Positions 5,703-6,161 of a stretch of DNA of 6,161 bases are shown in pieces. The DNA lies in contig CAMKZP010000239.1 of the NCBI GenBank assembly GCA_946477805.1, positions 1 through 6,161 of the forward strand. Direction: 5' to 3'. How positions within the stretch are numbered: the stretch's first letter is position 1; each line of letters starts with the position of its first letter. The notes below the pieces were generated by a model that made no database searches, was not told where the DNA came from, and saw only the letters and a list, made by a program, of their open reading frames with translations. The position numbers and the translations under genes were made by a program. This DNA is from an uncultured Enterobacter sp. (GTDB lineage Bacteria; Pseudomonadota; Gammaproteobacteria; Enterobacterales; Enterobacteriaceae).

Positions 5703-6161
5703 ATGTTTGTTCCATTTCTCATTATGTTACGCGAAGGCCTTGAAGCGGCCCTGATTGTCAGCCTTATCGCCAGCTATCTGAAGCGAACCCAGCGTGGACG
5801 CTGGATAGGGGTTATGTGGGTCGGCGTTTTTCTCGCTGCGGCGCTCTGCCTGGGCCTGGGGATCCTCATCAATGAAACCACCGGTGAATTCCCGCAGAAA
5901 GAACAGGAGCTGTTTGAAGGCATCGTTGCCGTCATTGCGGTGGTGATCCTCACCTGGATGGTCTTCTGGATGCGCAAAGTCTCCCGCAACGTGAAGGTGC
6001 AGCTGGAGCAGGCGGTCGATAACGCCCTGCAAAAGGGCAACAACCACGGCTGGGCGCTGATCCTGATGGTCTTTTTCGCCGTGGCGCGCGAGGGGCTGGA
6101 GTCGGTCTTCTTCCTGCTGGCCGCGTTTCAGCAGGACGTGGGCATCTGGCCGCCGATCGGC
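5703..6161 (+). CDS. efeU: Ferrous iron permease EfeU (5' part, 153 codons)
   Basis: EfeU is the inner-membrane permease of the EfeUOB ferrous-iron uptake system, related to the yeast iron permease Ftr1. The visible 153 residues match E. coli EfeU (about 276 residues) almost throughout, from memory. Both iron-binding REGLE motifs are present: Arg10-Glu14 in the first helix and Arg129-Glu133 in a later one. Hydrophobic helices fall near 1-24, 34-56, 72-92 and 117-142. The start has AAGG at 5692-5695, 7 nt upstream. The gene runs off the right edge, where efeO and efeB are expected. In E. coli K-12 this gene is known to be broken by a frameshift; here the frame is open through to the end of the window. 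Control by Fur is indicated by the box at 5627-5645; Cpx control, reported in E. coli, was not recognisable here. Confidence 0.97.
   Translation, partial: MFVPFLIMLREGLEAALIVSLIASYLKRTQRGRWIGVMWVGVFLAAALCLGLGILINETTGEFPQKEQELFEGIVAVIAVVILTWMVFWMRKVSRNVKVQLEQAVDNALQKGNNHGWALILMVFFAVAREGLESVFFLLAAFQQDVGIWPPIG

Overview
The window is a stretch of enterobacterial core chromosome. It is GC-rich, and its proteins match E. coli PutA, PutP and EfeU closely from memory, but two extra genes lie between putP and efeU. With a GCCGGGTGGCG-type REP element, this suggests an Enterobacter/Klebsiella-like member of the Enterobacteriaceae rather than E. coli itself. The genus is an inference. I see no phage, IS, CRISPR or defence genes, and no convincing undescribed system.

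Layout: (1) 1-1740, minus strand, the first 580 codons of putA, which runs off the left edge. (2) 1741-2163, the divergent putA/putP control region, with clustered GTTGCA-type PutA operator motifs and a leader hairpin before putP. (3) 2164-3672, plus strand, complete putP, followed by a perfect 10-bp hairpin. (4) 3776-4195, plus strand, a small lipoprotein of the DUF3574 type. (5) 4196-4262, a hairpin terminator and a REP element at a convergent gene junction. (6) 4267-5451, minus strand, a complete NupC-like concentrative nucleoside transporter. (7) 5452-5702, a divergent regulatory region with a promoter for each flanking gene and a strong Fur box. (8) 5703-6161, plus strand, the first 153 codons of efeU, which runs off the right edge.

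How the genes work together: PutP imports proline with Na+ and PutA oxidises it to glutamate. When proline is scarce, PutA acts as the repressor of both genes through the shared intergenic sites. EfeU is the permease of the EfeUOB ferrous-iron uptake system, and the Fur box fits iron repression. The lipoprotein and the nucleoside transporter have no evident link to either pathway and look like a lineage-specific insertion between the two conserved blocks.

The points most worth a second look are the operator architecture of the put region, the NupC paralogue and lipoprotein placed between putP and efeU, and the efeU reading frame, which is intact as far as visible (the gene is known to be frameshifted in E. 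coli K-12).
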